NCBI GenBank assembly: GCA_030824585.1
Contig: JAVBXM010000259.1
Coordinates: 1-33,008 of the forward strand
DNA length: 33,008 bases
Reading direction: 5' to 3'
Source: Phaeospirillum sp.
GTDB lineage: Bacteria; Pseudomonadota; Alphaproteobacteria; Rhodospirillales; Magnetospirillaceae
The notes below the pieces were generated by a model. The model was not told the DNA's origin. It made no database searches and saw nothing but the letters and a program-made list of their open reading frames with translations. Below, piece after piece: positions 7,518-16,504 of this stretch. Position 1 is the stretch's first letter, and every line of letters starts with the position of its first letter. A program made the translations under genes and the position numbers.

Positions 7518-8759
7518 TCACAGCAAAAGACCAACCATCGAGCCTGTCAGGCAACTGGCCAATGTTCCCGAAATGATTGAGCGCCCGCCGAGGGCGACGA
7601 TTTCCGGCCGGCGCTCCGGCGCCATGACCGACAGGCCGGCGATCAGGATGCCGAGTGAGCCCAGATTGGCGAAGCCGCACAGGGCATAGGTCATGATCAG
7701 TCGCGAGCGGGGCGACAGCGCCTCGGGCGGCAGGCGGGCCAGGTCCAGATAGGCCAGCAACTCGTTGAGCACCGTCTTGGTGCCCATCAGAGCGCCGGCG
7801 GTCAGCATTTCCGGGGCCGGAATGCCCATGGCCCACACCACCGGCGCCATGACCCAGCCCAGCAGGCGCTGCAGGGTCAGCGGCGCTCCCGCCACGTCGG
7901 GAAGCAGGTCGAGGCCGGCATTGGCCAGGCTGACCAGGGCCACCAGCACCACCAGCATGGCGACGATGCCCACCAGCAGGCGCACTCCGTCCATGGTGCC
8001 CCTGACCACCGCGTCCATGGACCCGGCGTAGGTATGGCCGTCGCCCAGCCGGCCGGCGCCGGTATGGGCGGAATCGGGCACCATGATCTTGCCGATCATC
8101 AGCCCGGCCGGCACCGAGATCAGCGAGGCGGTCAGCAGGTGGCCGATGGCGTCGGGGATGATCCCGTCCAGGAAGGTGGCGTAGAGCACCATCACCGTGC
8201 CGGCGATGGTGGACATGCCGGCGGTCATCACCAGGAACAGTTCGCCGCGCGACAGCAGGCCCACATAGGGGCGGATCAGCAGCGGCGCCTCGATCATGCC
8301 GAGAAAGGCGGTGGCCGAGGCGGATACCCCCACCGCGCCGCCCACTCCCATGGATTTCTCCAGCAGGCGCGAGGCGGCGCGCACCACCACCGGCAGGATG
8401 CGCCAGTGGTAGAGCAGCGCCGAGAGCGCGCTCATCAGCAGCACCAGCGGCAGGGCCTGGAAGGCGAGGATGAAGCCGGACGAGGGATTGGCGGCGGTCC
8501 AGGGGGCGGGGCCGCCACCCACATAGCCGAAAACGAAGCTGGTTCCGGTCCGCGTGGCGGTCTGAAGCGCCGCCACCGCCCGGTCGAGGCCCAGGAACAG
8601 CAGTTTGGCGGCCGGAACCTTGAGCAGCAGCAGGGCCAGCAGCGCCTGGACGGCCAGGCCGGCGGCGACGATGCGCAAAGATACCGCCCGGCGGTTCTCG
8701 GACAGCAGGAACGCCACCCCGATCAGGGCGATGATGCCGATGAGTCCCTGGCCGGTCAT
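7518..8759 (-). CDS. Concentrative nucleoside transporter (CNT/NupC family)
   Basis: A 413-residue inner-membrane protein, full length for a bacterial CNT, which imports nucleosides with a cation gradient. The N-terminus begins with hydrophobic helices (GIIALIGVAFLLSENRRAVSLRIV). The core carries the family GVSASATAFLGMIEAPLLI and MTAGMSTIAGTVMVLY segments. The second half has MGTKTVLNELLAY, matching the conserved GxKxxxNExxAY-type motif, and later ALCGFANLGSLGI. The start codon is 18 bp downstream of the stop of the upstream hypothetical gene on the same strand, suggesting cotranscription. No nucleoside catabolic gene is adjacent. The specific substrate cannot be read from the sequence. Confidence 0.93.
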   Translation of the reverse strand: MTGQGLIGIIALIGVAFLLSENRRAVSLRIVAAGLAVQALLALLLLKVPAAKLLFLGLDRAVAALQTATRTGTSFVFGYVGGGPAPWTAANPSSGFILAFQALPLVLLMSALSALLYHWRILPVVVRAASRLLEKSMGVGGAVGVSASATAFLGMIEAPLLIRPYVGLLSRGELFLVMTAGMSTIAGTVMVLYATFLDGIIPDAIGHLLTASLISVPAGLMIGKIMVPDSAHTGAGRLGDGHTYAGSMDAVVRGTMDGVRLLVGIVAMLVVLVALVSLANAGLDLLPDVAGAPLTLQRLLGWVMAPVVWAMGIPAPEMLTAGALMGTKTVLNELLAYLDLARLPPEALSPRSRLIMTYALCGFANLGSLGILIAGLSVMAPERRPEIVALGGRSIISGTLASCLTGSMVGLLL

Positions 8760-8777
8760 GTCAATGGGCGACCGGTA

Positions 8778-9878
8778 TCAATGCCGTTTCGCCAGCCACT
8801 CGTTCACGGAGGGAACCATGGCCTTGACCGACAACCCGAAGGCCATCATCAGCTTGTCCTTCTCCTGGGTCATGTGCAGGAGGTTGTCCACCACCTTGCG
8901 CAGGATATCCTTGGAGAAGGCGGGAATGGACAGGATTTCGCGGGCGCGGGGGCCGAAGCCGGTGTTCAGCGAATGCACCATCACCTCGACCTTGTCGATG
9001 TTGAGGCGCTGGATTTCCTGCAGGTTCTCGGCGGCGATATAGCACAGCATGTCGCCGAAAATCTTGGCCACCGACTTGTCCAGGGCGGCGCAGACGTTGA
9101 AGAACGCGCTGTCGCGGGCGAAGAACTCCCAGGCCTTGGCGCCCAGCATCTTGTGGTAGAATTCGTACATTTCCCGGTTCCACACCGAGATGCCGCCGAT
9201 GGCCTGGGGCCGGTCGGCGAGAATGGCGCCGAAATCGGCGCCGACGGCGGCCTTGACCTTCTTCAGCTTGTCGGGCTCGAACCGGGCCACCGCCTCGACA
9301 TGGGCGGCGGTGGGCAGGGCCACGATATCCTCGCCGATCTCCAGGATCTGGGGATAGCTGAGCTGGGTGCGATAGGTCTCGAGCAGCGGCAATTGCCAGC
9401 CGAAGGCGATATAGCGCGACAGTTCGCGGATCTTGCGTTCCTCGACCGGGTCGACCGCCTTGCGCTCCACCTGCTCGGTCTTCTTGATCAGGCCGAACAT
9501 GGAGGTCTTGGTCACGGTCTCGGTGACCGTCTCCATGGGCTTGTCGGCCTCGAAAATCTTCTTGGCGCAGGTGCGGACCAGCAATTGCTGAATCTGGCCC
9601 AGGCTGACGCCGCACACCAGGGGCGTGCTTTCGTCGCGCACCGGCCCGCCGCCATCGCGGGCGCGGACGATGTCGTCGACCATCTCGCGCTTGGCCTGGA
9701 AGGTCTTGATGAAGGCCTGCAGCACGTCGGGATCGGAGATCACCTGCTGATAGGTGGCGGAAGATTCCACCAGTCCGGCCTGCTGGAAGGTGGCCAGCAC
9801 CTTCTTGAGGCCCTCGATGACACCCTTCTTGGTCTCGGTATCGATTTCCACCGGCGGCGGAAGCTTTGCGACGGACAT
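8778..9878 (-). CDS. Hypothetical protein, 366 aa, helical
   Basis: Not recognised. It is a soluble, mostly helical protein with no signal peptide or membrane span. Residues 1-60 include a predicted helical stretch (GVIEGLKKVLATFQQAGL). A basic segment with MFGLIKKTEQVERKAVDPVEERKIREL lies near the middle. The C-terminal third alternates charged and hydrophobic residues and ends in SVNEWLAKRH. Codon use is like its neighbours. It lies 42 bp after the RlmM-like gene and 18 bp before the nucleoside transporter, all on the minus strand, so it may share their transcript. The start at 9878 has no strong Shine-Dalgarno. No function is proposed. Confidence 0.85.
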   Translation of the reverse strand: MSVAKLPPPVEIDTETKKGVIEGLKKVLATFQQAGLVESSATYQQVISDPDVLQAFIKTFQAKREMVDDIVRARDGGGPVRDESTPLVCGVSLGQIQQLLVRTCAKKIFEADKPMETVTETVTKTSMFGLIKKTEQVERKAVDPVEERKIRELSRYIAFGWQLPLLETYRTQLSYPQILEIGEDIVALPTAAHVEAVARFEPDKLKKVKAAVGADFGAILADRPQAIGGISVWNREMYEFYHKMLGAKAWEFFARDSAFFNVCAALDKSVAKIFGDMLCYIAAENLQEIQRLNIDKVEVMVHSLNTGFGPRAREILSIPAFSKDILRKVVDNLLHMTQEKDKLMMAFGLSVKAMVPSVNEWLAKRH

Positions 9879-9920
9879 GAGGCTTGCGGTCCCGGCAGGA
9901 TGTTTCCCGAAATTACGTGT

Positions 9921-10841
9921 TTACTCCGAAGGGCATAGGGTAGCAAGCCGCATCCAAGTCAGCTCATGCTTGTTGTGAGCCAGATGCAGCAGACGCGAGC
10001 CGGGAATGGCGGCAAAGGCGCGGGCGGTGGCGTGATCGGTCTCGCCCTGGAACTTGACCGTGCAGATGAAATTGCGCGCCAGCCCCGAGTCCAGCCAGCG
10101 CTCCACCAGCCGCAGCAGGCGCTCGGGGTAGCAGATGACGTCCGAGCACAGCCAGTCCACCGGGCCGATCTCGGCCGGCTCGATACCGAAGGCGCTGCCC
10201 TGGCGGTAATCCACGTTGGGCATGGCGGCGACGTTGGGGGCCAGCGGCGCCTTGTCGATACTGATCACCCGGGCGCCGGTCGAGGCCAGCACCCAGGTCC
10301 AGCCGCCGGGGCAGGCCCCCAGGTCGACACAGGTCTGGCCCGGCCCCGGCATTTCCCCCGCCAGGGTCAGCGCCTCCCACAGCTTGAGATAGGCCCGGCT
10401 GGGCGGGGTGACGCGATCCTCGGTGAAGCTCGCCTCGCCGTTGGGAAAGGGGCTGGAGCAGGCGGCGGCGGCCAGCACGCGGCCCTCGTCCAGCCAAGTG
10501 AACGAGCCCAGCGGCGCGGTCGGGGCGGGCTGGCCGAATACCAGCGGCCTGGCCGAGACCTTGGGCAGCTTGTCCACCAGCAGGGCGGTGCGGCGGTGCA
10601 GGTGGAACTCGTAGGGCCACCAGTTGCGCTGAATGGCCTTTAGCGCCTTGGCCGCCTCGCCGATGGAGGCCGCCTCCAGCATCCGGGGCTCCAGCCAGAC
10701 GTTCTGCGCCCAGGCGGCCGGCCGGACCGGACCGGGCGACAGCATCAGGCGGCCGTATTCGGCGGTGACCTCGCCCAGTTCGACCCTGAGGTCGTCCTCG
10801 AAGCCGGGGGCGGCCAGATAGGCGGTGAAGGGCTCGCTCAT
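9921..10841 (-). CDS. rlmM: RlmM-like 23S rRNA 2'-O-ribose methyltransferase (FtsJ fold)
   Basis: A SAM-dependent methyltransferase related to RlmM, which in E. coli 2'-O-methylates C2498 of 23S rRNA. The SAM-binding motif DLGACPGGW (about 173-181) is characteristic. Candidates for the K-D-K-E catalytic set are K153 (AYLKLW), D234 (CSDVICYPE), K263 (CTVKFQGE) and the Glu in KHELTW near the C-terminus. The N-terminal half fits a shortened substrate-recognition domain. At 306 residues it is shorter than the E. coli enzyme (about 366). The start at 10841 overlaps the stop of the lauroyl acyltransferase gene by ATGA, implying translational coupling to the lipid A operon. The exact target nucleotide is inferred from the family. 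Confidence 0.85.
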   Translation of the reverse strand: MSEPFTAYLAAPGFEDDLRVELGEVTAEYGRLMLSPGPVRPAAWAQNVWLEPRMLEAASIGEAAKALKAIQRNWWPYEFHLHRRTALLVDKLPKVSARPLVFGQPAPTAPLGSFTWLDEGRVLAAAACSSPFPNGEASFTEDRVTPPSRAYLKLWEALTLAGEMPGPGQTCVDLGACPGGWTWVLASTGARVISIDKAPLAPNVAAMPNVDYRQGSAFGIEPAEIGPVDWLCSDVICYPERLLRLVERWLDSGLARNFICTVKFQGETDHATARAFAAIPGSRLLHLAHNKHELTWMRLATLCPSE

Positions 10842-11707
10842 TCCGGCCAACGCCGATGAACCCACAGCCACTGGTCGGGCCGCTCGCGAATCCACTCTTC
10901 CAGCAGGGCGTTGATGCGGATCAGCAGCAGGCGGTTGTCGTCGTGACTGTCGCTGGTATGGGGGAAATCCATGGGCGGCAGGACGGTCAGGCGGAAATTG
11001 GCGCCCTTGATCCGTTCCACCCGGGCGGGGACCAGCGGGCACTTGAACCTGGTGGCGAAGGCGGCCTGGGCCGGGGCGGTCATGGCGTCGCGGCCGAAGA
11101 AGGGGATGGGCACCCCGTCATTCATCTTCTGGTCCACCAGCATGCCGAGATGGCCGCCATTCTTCAGCACGATCAGCGCCTGGCGGGCGCCTTCCGGCCC
11201 CTTCTGGATCAAGGCGTGGCAGGCGTCGGCGCGGCCCCGGCGGTAGAGGTCCTCGACATAGGGGTTGTTGGCGGCGCGATAGACCAGATGCAGCGGCAGG
11301 CCGTGCATGGCCGCCACGGCGCCGTTCACCTCCCAGTTGCCCAGGTGGCCCGAGATGAAGATGCCGGCCTGGTCGTCGTCGCGCAGCAGGTCGATGTATT
11401 CGCCGCCGACCAATTCCACCCGCTCGGTGGCGATGCGCTTCAGGTGGGGGAACTCGCCGGCCACCCGGCCGATATTGTCCCACATGGCGCGGATGATGGC
11501 GGTGATTTCGACGTCGCTCTTGTCGGGAAAGGCGGCCTTGAGGTTGCGCCGCGCCACCCGGTTGACGCCGCCCAGCAGCGGGCCGATGGTGCGCCCCAGC
11601 CAGCCGCCCAGCCCCGAGGCGGCGTCCAGCGGCAGCAGGGCGAACAGCGCCCACACCGCGCGGGCGCCCAGGGCCTCCAGGCGCTGGCGCAGTTCCTTCT
11701 TGCTCAT
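10838..11707 (-). CDS. Lipid A acyltransferase (LpxL/HtrB family, lauroyl-type)
   Basis: A 289-residue late acyltransferase that adds a secondary acyl chain to Kdo-lipid A at the inner membrane. The HX4(D/E) catalytic motif is HLGNWE (H121, E126) after ISG. A hydrophobic N-terminal stretch (AVWALFALLPLDAASGLGGWLG) anchors the protein. The middle VDQKMNDGVPIPFFGRDAMTAPA and the C-terminal RPDQWLWVHRRWP are typical of LpxL/LpxM proteins. The ATG at 11707 overlaps the lpxK stop by ATGA, and its own stop overlaps the RlmM start by ATGA. Whether it is LpxL or a paralogue with a different chain preference cannot be told. Confidence 0.92.
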   Translation of the reverse strand: MSKKELRQRLEALGARAVWALFALLPLDAASGLGGWLGRTIGPLLGGVNRVARRNLKAAFPDKSDVEITAIIRAMWDNIGRVAGEFPHLKRIATERVELVGGEYIDLLRDDDQAGIFISGHLGNWEVNGAVAAMHGLPLHLVYRAANNPYVEDLYRRGRADACHALIQKGPEGARQALIVLKNGGHLGMLVDQKMNDGVPIPFFGRDAMTAPAQAAFATRFKCPLVPARVERIKGANFRLTVLPPMDFPHTSDSHDDNRLLLIRINALLEEWIRERPDQWLWVHRRWPE

Positions 11708-12681
11708 GCCCGCACTCCGATCCGGTCGAACAGGGGAGTTAGCAGAGCGGGGTCCTCCCAGTCCAGCGCCACGCTCAGGACCGAGACGCGGGCGCGCAGG
11801 TCGGCGGGAAGCCGGACGGAATCCTTGGCGGTGGTGACGGCCAGGGCCTCGTTGGCCTCCGCCTCGGCCAGCAGCGCCTCGATGTCGGCGCGGGTAAAGG
11901 GATGGTGGTCGGGAAAGGAATGGGTGGCGGTCAGCCGCGCCCCGCACTGCTTCAAGGTGGCGAAGAACTTTTCCGGCCGGCCGATGCCGGCGAAGGCCAC
12001 CACCTTGCGGCCCGCCAGGGCGGCGCCCTCGGGGCCGGGGGCCAGCCGGGCGGCCAGCGGCACCAGGCCGTGGGCGCGGGCCAGGGCGACCAGTCCGCAT
12101 CTGTCCTCGCCGATCACCACCATGGCGTCGGCGCGGGCCAGTCCCCGGTCCGGCGGTTCGCGGCAGGGGCCGGCCGGCATGGTGCGGCCGTTGCCGAAGC
12201 CGTATTCGCCGTCCACCACCACCAGCGACAGATCCTTGGCGATGGAACCGTTCTGGAAGCCGTCGTCCATGATGATCACTTCGGCGCCCATCTCGGCGGC
12301 GGCCACCGCGCCGTCGGGGCGCCAGCGGGCCACCCAGGTGGGCGCCTCGCGGGCCAGCAGCAGCGCCTCGTCGCCGACCCGGGCGAAGTCGTGGCGGTCG
12401 AGGTCGACGGCGCGCGGCCCCACCTCGGTCCCGCCATAGCCCCGCGTCAGGAAATGCGGCTTGGCCCCGGCGGCGATCAGCCGCCGCGCCAGGGCGATGC
12501 CCACCGGGGTCTTGCCGGCGCCGCCGGCCACGATGTTGCCGACGCAGACCACCGGCACGGCGGGGCGGTATTCCTCGGCCCGCTCCAGGTTGCGGCGCAC
12601 CGCCCAGCCGTAGACCGCTCCCAGCGGCGCCAGCAGGCGGGACAGGGCGTTGTCGCGGTGCCAGAAGTCAGGAGCGCGCAT
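11704..12681 (-). CDS. lpxK: Tetraacyldisaccharide 4'-kinase
   Basis: LpxK phosphorylates the 4' position of the tetraacyl disaccharide 1-phosphate to give lipid IVA, a membrane-associated step of lipid A synthesis. The protein is 325 residues, normal for the family. It opens with APDFWHRDNALSRLLAPLGAVYGW, the LpxK N-terminal signature. The P-loop variant GNIVAGGAGKTP follows at about 48-59. The later segments FLTRGYGG, DEALLLAR, IIMDDGFQN and HSFPDHHPFT are all family hallmarks. The start at 12681 overlaps the 3' end of waaA by 14 bp, and the stop overlaps the next gene by ATGA. Confidence 0.96.
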   Translation of the reverse strand: MRAPDFWHRDNALSRLLAPLGAVYGWAVRRNLERAEEYRPAVPVVCVGNIVAGGAGKTPVGIALARRLIAAGAKPHFLTRGYGGTEVGPRAVDLDRHDFARVGDEALLLAREAPTWVARWRPDGAVAAAEMGAEVIIMDDGFQNGSIAKDLSLVVVDGEYGFGNGRTMPAGPCREPPDRGLARADAMVVIGEDRCGLVALARAHGLVPLAARLAPGPEGAALAGRKVVAFAGIGRPEKFFATLKQCGARLTATHSFPDHHPFTRADIEALLAEAEANEALAVTTAKDSVRLPADLRARVSVLSVALDWEDPALLTPLFDRIGVRA

Positions 12682-13942
12682 GGGCGGCCTCCAGGGGGGC
12701 CAGGAAGGGGGCCAGAACCTCCTCGACCTGATGGAGAACCCCGGCCTCGCCCTCGGCCCAGGCCCTGGCCGCCTCGCCCGCCGCCCGCCGGGCCTGCGGG
12801 TCGGCCAGCAGGGCCCGGACGGTCATGGCCAGTTCGCCTTCGTCCTTGACCCGCAGTGCCGCCTGCGCCGCCAGCATGGACGGCGCCATGTCGGGGAAAT
12901 TGTCCATCAGCGGGCCGAACAGCACGGCGGCGCCCAGCAAAGCGGGCTCGAACGGGTTCTGGCCGCCGCCGACGCACAGGCTCTTGCCCACGAAGACCGG
13001 CCCGCCCAGGCGGTAGAACAGCCCCAGCTCGCCCATGGTGTCGGCGATGTAGACCCCGGTTCCGGGGGCGATCGTCTTGTCCGCCGACCGCAGGGTGACG
13101 GTCAGCCCCTGGCTCCGCAACCCGGCGGCGATCTCGGGGCCGCGGGTGGGGTGGCGGGGAATGACGATGGTCAGCAGGCCCGGCAGGCCGAGGGCGGCGT
13201 GCACCCGCCCGGCCACGGCTTCCTCGCCCGGATGGGTGCTGGCCGCCAGCCACAGGGGCCGCCCGCCGATCTCGGCCCTGAGCCGCTCCAGCTCTGCCCC
13301 GTCGCAAGGCAGCGGCGCCACCGCGTATTTGAGATTGCCCAGACAGCGCACGTCGCGCCCGCCCAGGGCGCGGATGCGCCCCGCGTCGGATTCGGTCTGG
13401 GCGAGGCATAGGGCGAAGCCCGACAGCATCTTGTGGATGAAGCCGGGAACCTTTTTCCAGGCGGCATAGGATTTGGGCGACATGCGGCCCTGGATCAGCA
13501 CCTGGGGGATGCCGCGATGGCGGGTTTCGGCCAGCAGGTTGGGCCAGTATTCCGATTCCGCCCACAGCGCCAGGTCGGGCCGCCAGTGGTTGAGGAAGGA
13601 CCGCACATAGGCCATGCGGTCCACCGGCACGTACTGGTGCAGGGCGCCCGTGGGCAGCCGTTCGGCCATCAGGCGGGCCGAGGTGACGGTGCCGGTGGTC
13701 ATCAGCACGCCCAGGCCCCTGGCGATCAGCCGCTCCACCAGGGGCAGCATGGACAGCGCTTCGCCCACCGAGGCGCCATGCATCCACACCAAAGGGCCGG
13801 CGGGGCGGGGGCGGCCGGGATGGCCCAGGCGCTCGGCGAAGCGGGCGGAATCCTCCTTGCCGTGCGCCTTGCGCCGCTCCAGATAGGCGGCGATCAGCGG
13901 CCCGCCTATGGTGGTCAGCCCCCGGTACAGGCGGTAGATCAT
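12668..13942 (-). CDS. waaA: 3-deoxy-D-manno-octulosonic acid (Kdo) transferase
   Basis: WaaA (KdtA) transfers Kdo from CMP-Kdo to lipid IVA. The protein is 424 residues, as expected. Near the N-terminus, WMHGASVGEALSM contains the catalytic Glu (E61) of the family. A nucleotide-binding GT-B C-terminal half follows, with PRHPTRGPEIAAGL, a TMGELGLFYRLGGPVFVGKSL segment and GGGQNPFEPALLG. The ATG at 13942 overlaps the DUF374 stop by ATGA. The longer open frame extending upstream of this ATG is only chance readthrough of the neighbouring gene's other frame. The number of Kdo residues it adds is not deducible. Confidence 0.96.
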   Translation of the reverse strand: MIYRLYRGLTTIGGPLIAAYLERRKAHGKEDSARFAERLGHPGRPRPAGPLVWMHGASVGEALSMLPLVERLIARGLGVLMTTGTVTSARLMAERLPTGALHQYVPVDRMAYVRSFLNHWRPDLALWAESEYWPNLLAETRHRGIPQVLIQGRMSPKSYAAWKKVPGFIHKMLSGFALCLAQTESDAGRIRALGGRDVRCLGNLKYAVAPLPCDGAELERLRAEIGGRPLWLAASTHPGEEAVAGRVHAALGLPGLLTIVIPRHPTRGPEIAAGLRSQGLTVTLRSADKTIAPGTGVYIADTMGELGLFYRLGGPVFVGKSLCVGGGQNPFEPALLGAAVLFGPLMDNFPDMAPSMLAAQAALRVKDEGELAMTVRALLADPQARRAAGEAARAWAEGEAGVLHQVEEVLAPFLAPLEAAHARS

Positions 13943-14643
13943 CGGGCGACCTCCGCCGGGTCGGGGGTGGTCTGGCCCATGCGGGCGTCGGCGTCCCGCG
14001 TGATGGCGTTGAGGCTGTCCTCCACCGCCCGGCGCGCCGTCTCCATGGCCGCCTCGTCGGACTCCTTGGGCACGCCGATGGGATCGCCCCACACGAAGAC
14101 CCCGCGCGAGAACGGCAAGGCGACGGCGAAGCGGTCCCAACTGCCCAGCAGCTTGCGGCGGCTGGTGGCGAAGGTGGCGGGCAGGATGGGAACCCCGGCA
14201 AGGCGGGCCACCGCCACGATGCCGTCCGAGGCGCGCATGCGCGGCCCCTTGGGCCCGTCGGGGGTGATGCCGACGCATTCGCCGGATTTCAGGAATTTCA
14301 GCATGGCGCGCAGCGCGGCGCTGCCGCCCCTGGTGGTCGAGCCCTGGACGGTATCGATGCCGAAATGCGACACGGTCCGCGCGATCAACTGGCCGTCGCG
14401 GTGCTGGCTGATCAGCATGTGGATGGGCACGCTCGAGCGCCACGACTTGGGCATCATCAGGATGCGGCCGTGCCAGAAGGCCAGGATGAAGGGGCTGTTC
14501 CGGTCCCACAGGGCGTCGGCATGGCCGCCGTTGACGACCTGCCAGCGCCCGGTGAGGAAGACGAAGCGGATGTAGAGCGAGCCCAGCCAGCACAGCAGCC
14601 CGCGCAATTCCTCGCTCTTGCCGATGCGCTTGGCCCAGCTCAT
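13939..14643 (-). CDS. DUF374 lysophospholipid acyltransferase-like protein
   Basis: A 234-residue membrane-associated protein of the DUF374 family, related to PlsC/LPLAT acyltransferases. A hydrophobic N-terminal segment (LLCWLGSLYIRFVFL) is followed by ILAFWHGRILMM, where H58 is the likely catalytic His. SQHRDGQLIARTVSHFG and GITPDGPKGPR are two further family motifs. It lies between msbA (18 bp upstream) and waaA (ATGA overlap) within the lipid A operon. That context suggests lipid A or phospholipid acylation, but the acyl donor and acceptor are not known. I know of no settled gene symbol. Confidence 0.9.
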   Translation of the reverse strand: MSWAKRIGKSEELRGLLCWLGSLYIRFVFLTGRWQVVNGGHADALWDRNSPFILAFWHGRILMMPKSWRSSVPIHMLISQHRDGQLIARTVSHFGIDTVQGSTTRGGSAALRAMLKFLKSGECVGITPDGPKGPRMRASDGIVAVARLAGVPILPATFATSRRKLLGSWDRFAVALPFSRGVFVWGDPIGVPKESDEAAMETARRAVEDSLNAITRDADARMGQTTPDPAEVAR

Positions 14644-14661
14644 GGCATGGCGCCCATGGGC

Positions 14662-16485
14662 TCAGCCTCCGGTGACCTTGGAGGCTTCCTCGGCGAACTG
14701 CATGGCGTAGAGGCGGGCATAGACCCCGTCCTTGGCCAGCAGGGCGTTGTGGTCGCCGGATTCGATCACCCTGCCCTTGTCCAGCACGTGGATCAGGTCG
14801 GCATTGACCACGGTGGACAGGCGATGGGCGATGACGATGGTGGTGCGGCCCTTCATCAGCAATTCCAGGGCGGTCTGCACCTGGCGCTCGGATTCGGTGT
14901 CGAGTGCGCTGGTGGCTTCGTCCAGCAGCAGGATGGGGGCGTTCTTCAGCATGGCCCGCGCGATGGCCAGACGCTGGCGCTGGCCGCCGGACAGGTTCAG
15001 GCCGCGCTCGCCCACCACGGTGTCGTAGCCCTCGGGCAGGCCGATGATGAAGTCGTGGGCGGCGGCCGAGCGGGCGGCGGCCTCGATCTCCTCGTCGGTG
15101 GCGCCGAAGCGGCCATAGGCGATGTTGGCACGGATGGTGTCGTCGAACAGGGTGATTTCCTGGCTGACCAGGGCGATCTTGGAGCGCAGCGAGGCCAGAC
15201 CGACGCCGCGGACGTCCTGGCCGTCCACCAGCACATGGCCGTCGGTGACGTCGTAGAAGCGGGGCAGCAGGTTCAGCACCGTCGACTTACCGGCGCCCGA
15301 GGGGCCGACCAGCGCCACCGTCTTGCCGCCCGGCACGGCGATGTCGATGCCGTCCAGCACCGCCTTGGCGCCGTCATAGGTGAAGAACACGCCCTCGAAG
15401 CTGACATTGCCCTCCAGCACCACCAGTTCGGGGGCGCCATCCTTCTCGATGATGGTGGGCTGGGTGTCGAGCACCGAGAAGGTGCGCGAAGCCGCCGCCA
15501 GGCCTTCCTGCAGGTTGGTGTTCATGGCGGCCAGGGACTTGATGGGGCGGTAGGCCAGCATCAGGGCGGTGATGAACGAGAAGAAGGCGCCCGGCGTGGT
15601 GGCGCCTTCCACCACCCGCGTGCCGCCGTAAAGGATCACCACGGTGATGGCGATGCCGCCCAGCAGTTCCATGATGGGCGACGAGGCCGCACGGACCCGG
15701 GCCGCCTTGTAGATCAGGTCCTGGAGCATGTCGACCAGGGCGGTGACCTTGCGCTTTTCGTACTCCTCCATGCCATAGGCCTTGACCACCCGGATGCCTT
15801 GGACCGCCTGTTCCAGATAGGTGGTCAGTTGGCCCATGTGCTCCTGGGTGTTGGCGGTCACCTTGCGCATGCGCCGCCCCAGCTTGCGGATGGGCAGGAT
15901 GGCGATGGGGAAGATGAAGAAGGTCCAGGCCGACAGCCGCCAGTCCTGATAGAACATGGCGCCGATCAGGAAAATCACCGACGAGGCGTCCTTGCCCGCC
16001 CCCGTCAGGGCGTCGGACACCGCGAAACGCATCTGCGAGATGTCGTTGGTCAGGCGCGACAGGATGCGGCCGGTGGAATTGGCATGGAAGAAGGCGACGT
16101 CGAGGCGCATCAGGTGGGCGAACAGGCGGGCCTGCATGTCGGCGATGACCCGCAGGCCCACCTTGGACAGGAATACCGCCTCGCCGTAATTGCACACCGA
16201 CTTGACCGCGAAGGTGGCCAGCACGGCGGCCGCCAGCGGGACCAGGAATTCGGGGCGCTTCTCGGTGAAGATCTTGTTGACCACCGGGTCCATCAGCAGG
16301 GCATAGCCCGCGTTGGCGGCGGCACCCACCACCATGCAGAACACGGCGGCCATCACCTTGCCCATGTAGGGGCGCATGCCCTCGTTGAAGAGGCGGCGCA
16401 CCAGAACCCGGGTGGAATGATCGAAGGAAATCTTCTGCTTGCTCAACGGATTGACGACCTTTTCCGATACCAGCGGGCGGACCAT
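14662..16485 (-). CDS. msbA: Lipid A flippase, ABC transporter permease/ATP-binding protein
   Basis: MsbA flips core-lipid A across the inner membrane using ATP. The 607-residue half-transporter has an N-terminal six-helix ABC exporter domain (about 30-340). Its nucleotide-binding domain shows Walker A VGPSGAGKST (about 391-400), signature LSGGQRQRLAIARAML (about 495-510), Walker B ILLLDEATSALD and the switch His in IVIAHRLSTV. ATG 16485 is chosen. An in-frame TTG at 16509 lies in the T-rich tail of the petC terminator and is unlikely to be used. No strong Shine-Dalgarno is visible. It heads the msbA-DUF374-waaA-lpxK-acyltransferase-rlmM operon, where context supports lipid A rather than a generic drug substrate. 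Confidence 0.93.
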   Translation of the reverse strand: MVRPLVSEKVVNPLSKQKISFDHSTRVLVRRLFNEGMRPYMGKVMAAVFCMVVGAAANAGYALLMDPVVNKIFTEKRPEFLVPLAAAVLATFAVKSVCNYGEAVFLSKVGLRVIADMQARLFAHLMRLDVAFFHANSTGRILSRLTNDISQMRFAVSDALTGAGKDASSVIFLIGAMFYQDWRLSAWTFFIFPIAILPIRKLGRRMRKVTANTQEHMGQLTTYLEQAVQGIRVVKAYGMEEYEKRKVTALVDMLQDLIYKAARVRAASSPIMELLGGIAITVVILYGGTRVVEGATTPGAFFSFITALMLAYRPIKSLAAMNTNLQEGLAAASRTFSVLDTQPTIIEKDGAPELVVLEGNVSFEGVFFTYDGAKAVLDGIDIAVPGGKTVALVGPSGAGKSTVLNLLPRFYDVTDGHVLVDGQDVRGVGLASLRSKIALVSQEITLFDDTIRANIAYGRFGATDEEIEAAARSAAAHDFIIGLPEGYDTVVGERGLNLSGGQRQRLAIARAMLKNAPILLLDEATSALDTESERQVQTALELLMKGRTTIVIAHRLSTVVNADLIHVLDKGRVIESGDHNALLAKDGVYARLYAMQFAEEASKVTGG

Positions 16486-16504
16486 ATCACGGTGGAAGGC
16501 ACCA

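Noticed and set aside
7450-7534. Start of the GGDEF/EAL gene at TTG 7534
   Set aside because: It would overlap the transporter gene and adds residues with no receiver-domain similarity. ATG 7471 or 7450 is more likely.
12668-14593. waaA frame extended upstream to 14593
   Set aside because: The added part reads DUF374 DNA in another frame and is not Kdo transferase-like. The ATG at 13942 gives the family start and an ATGA overlap.
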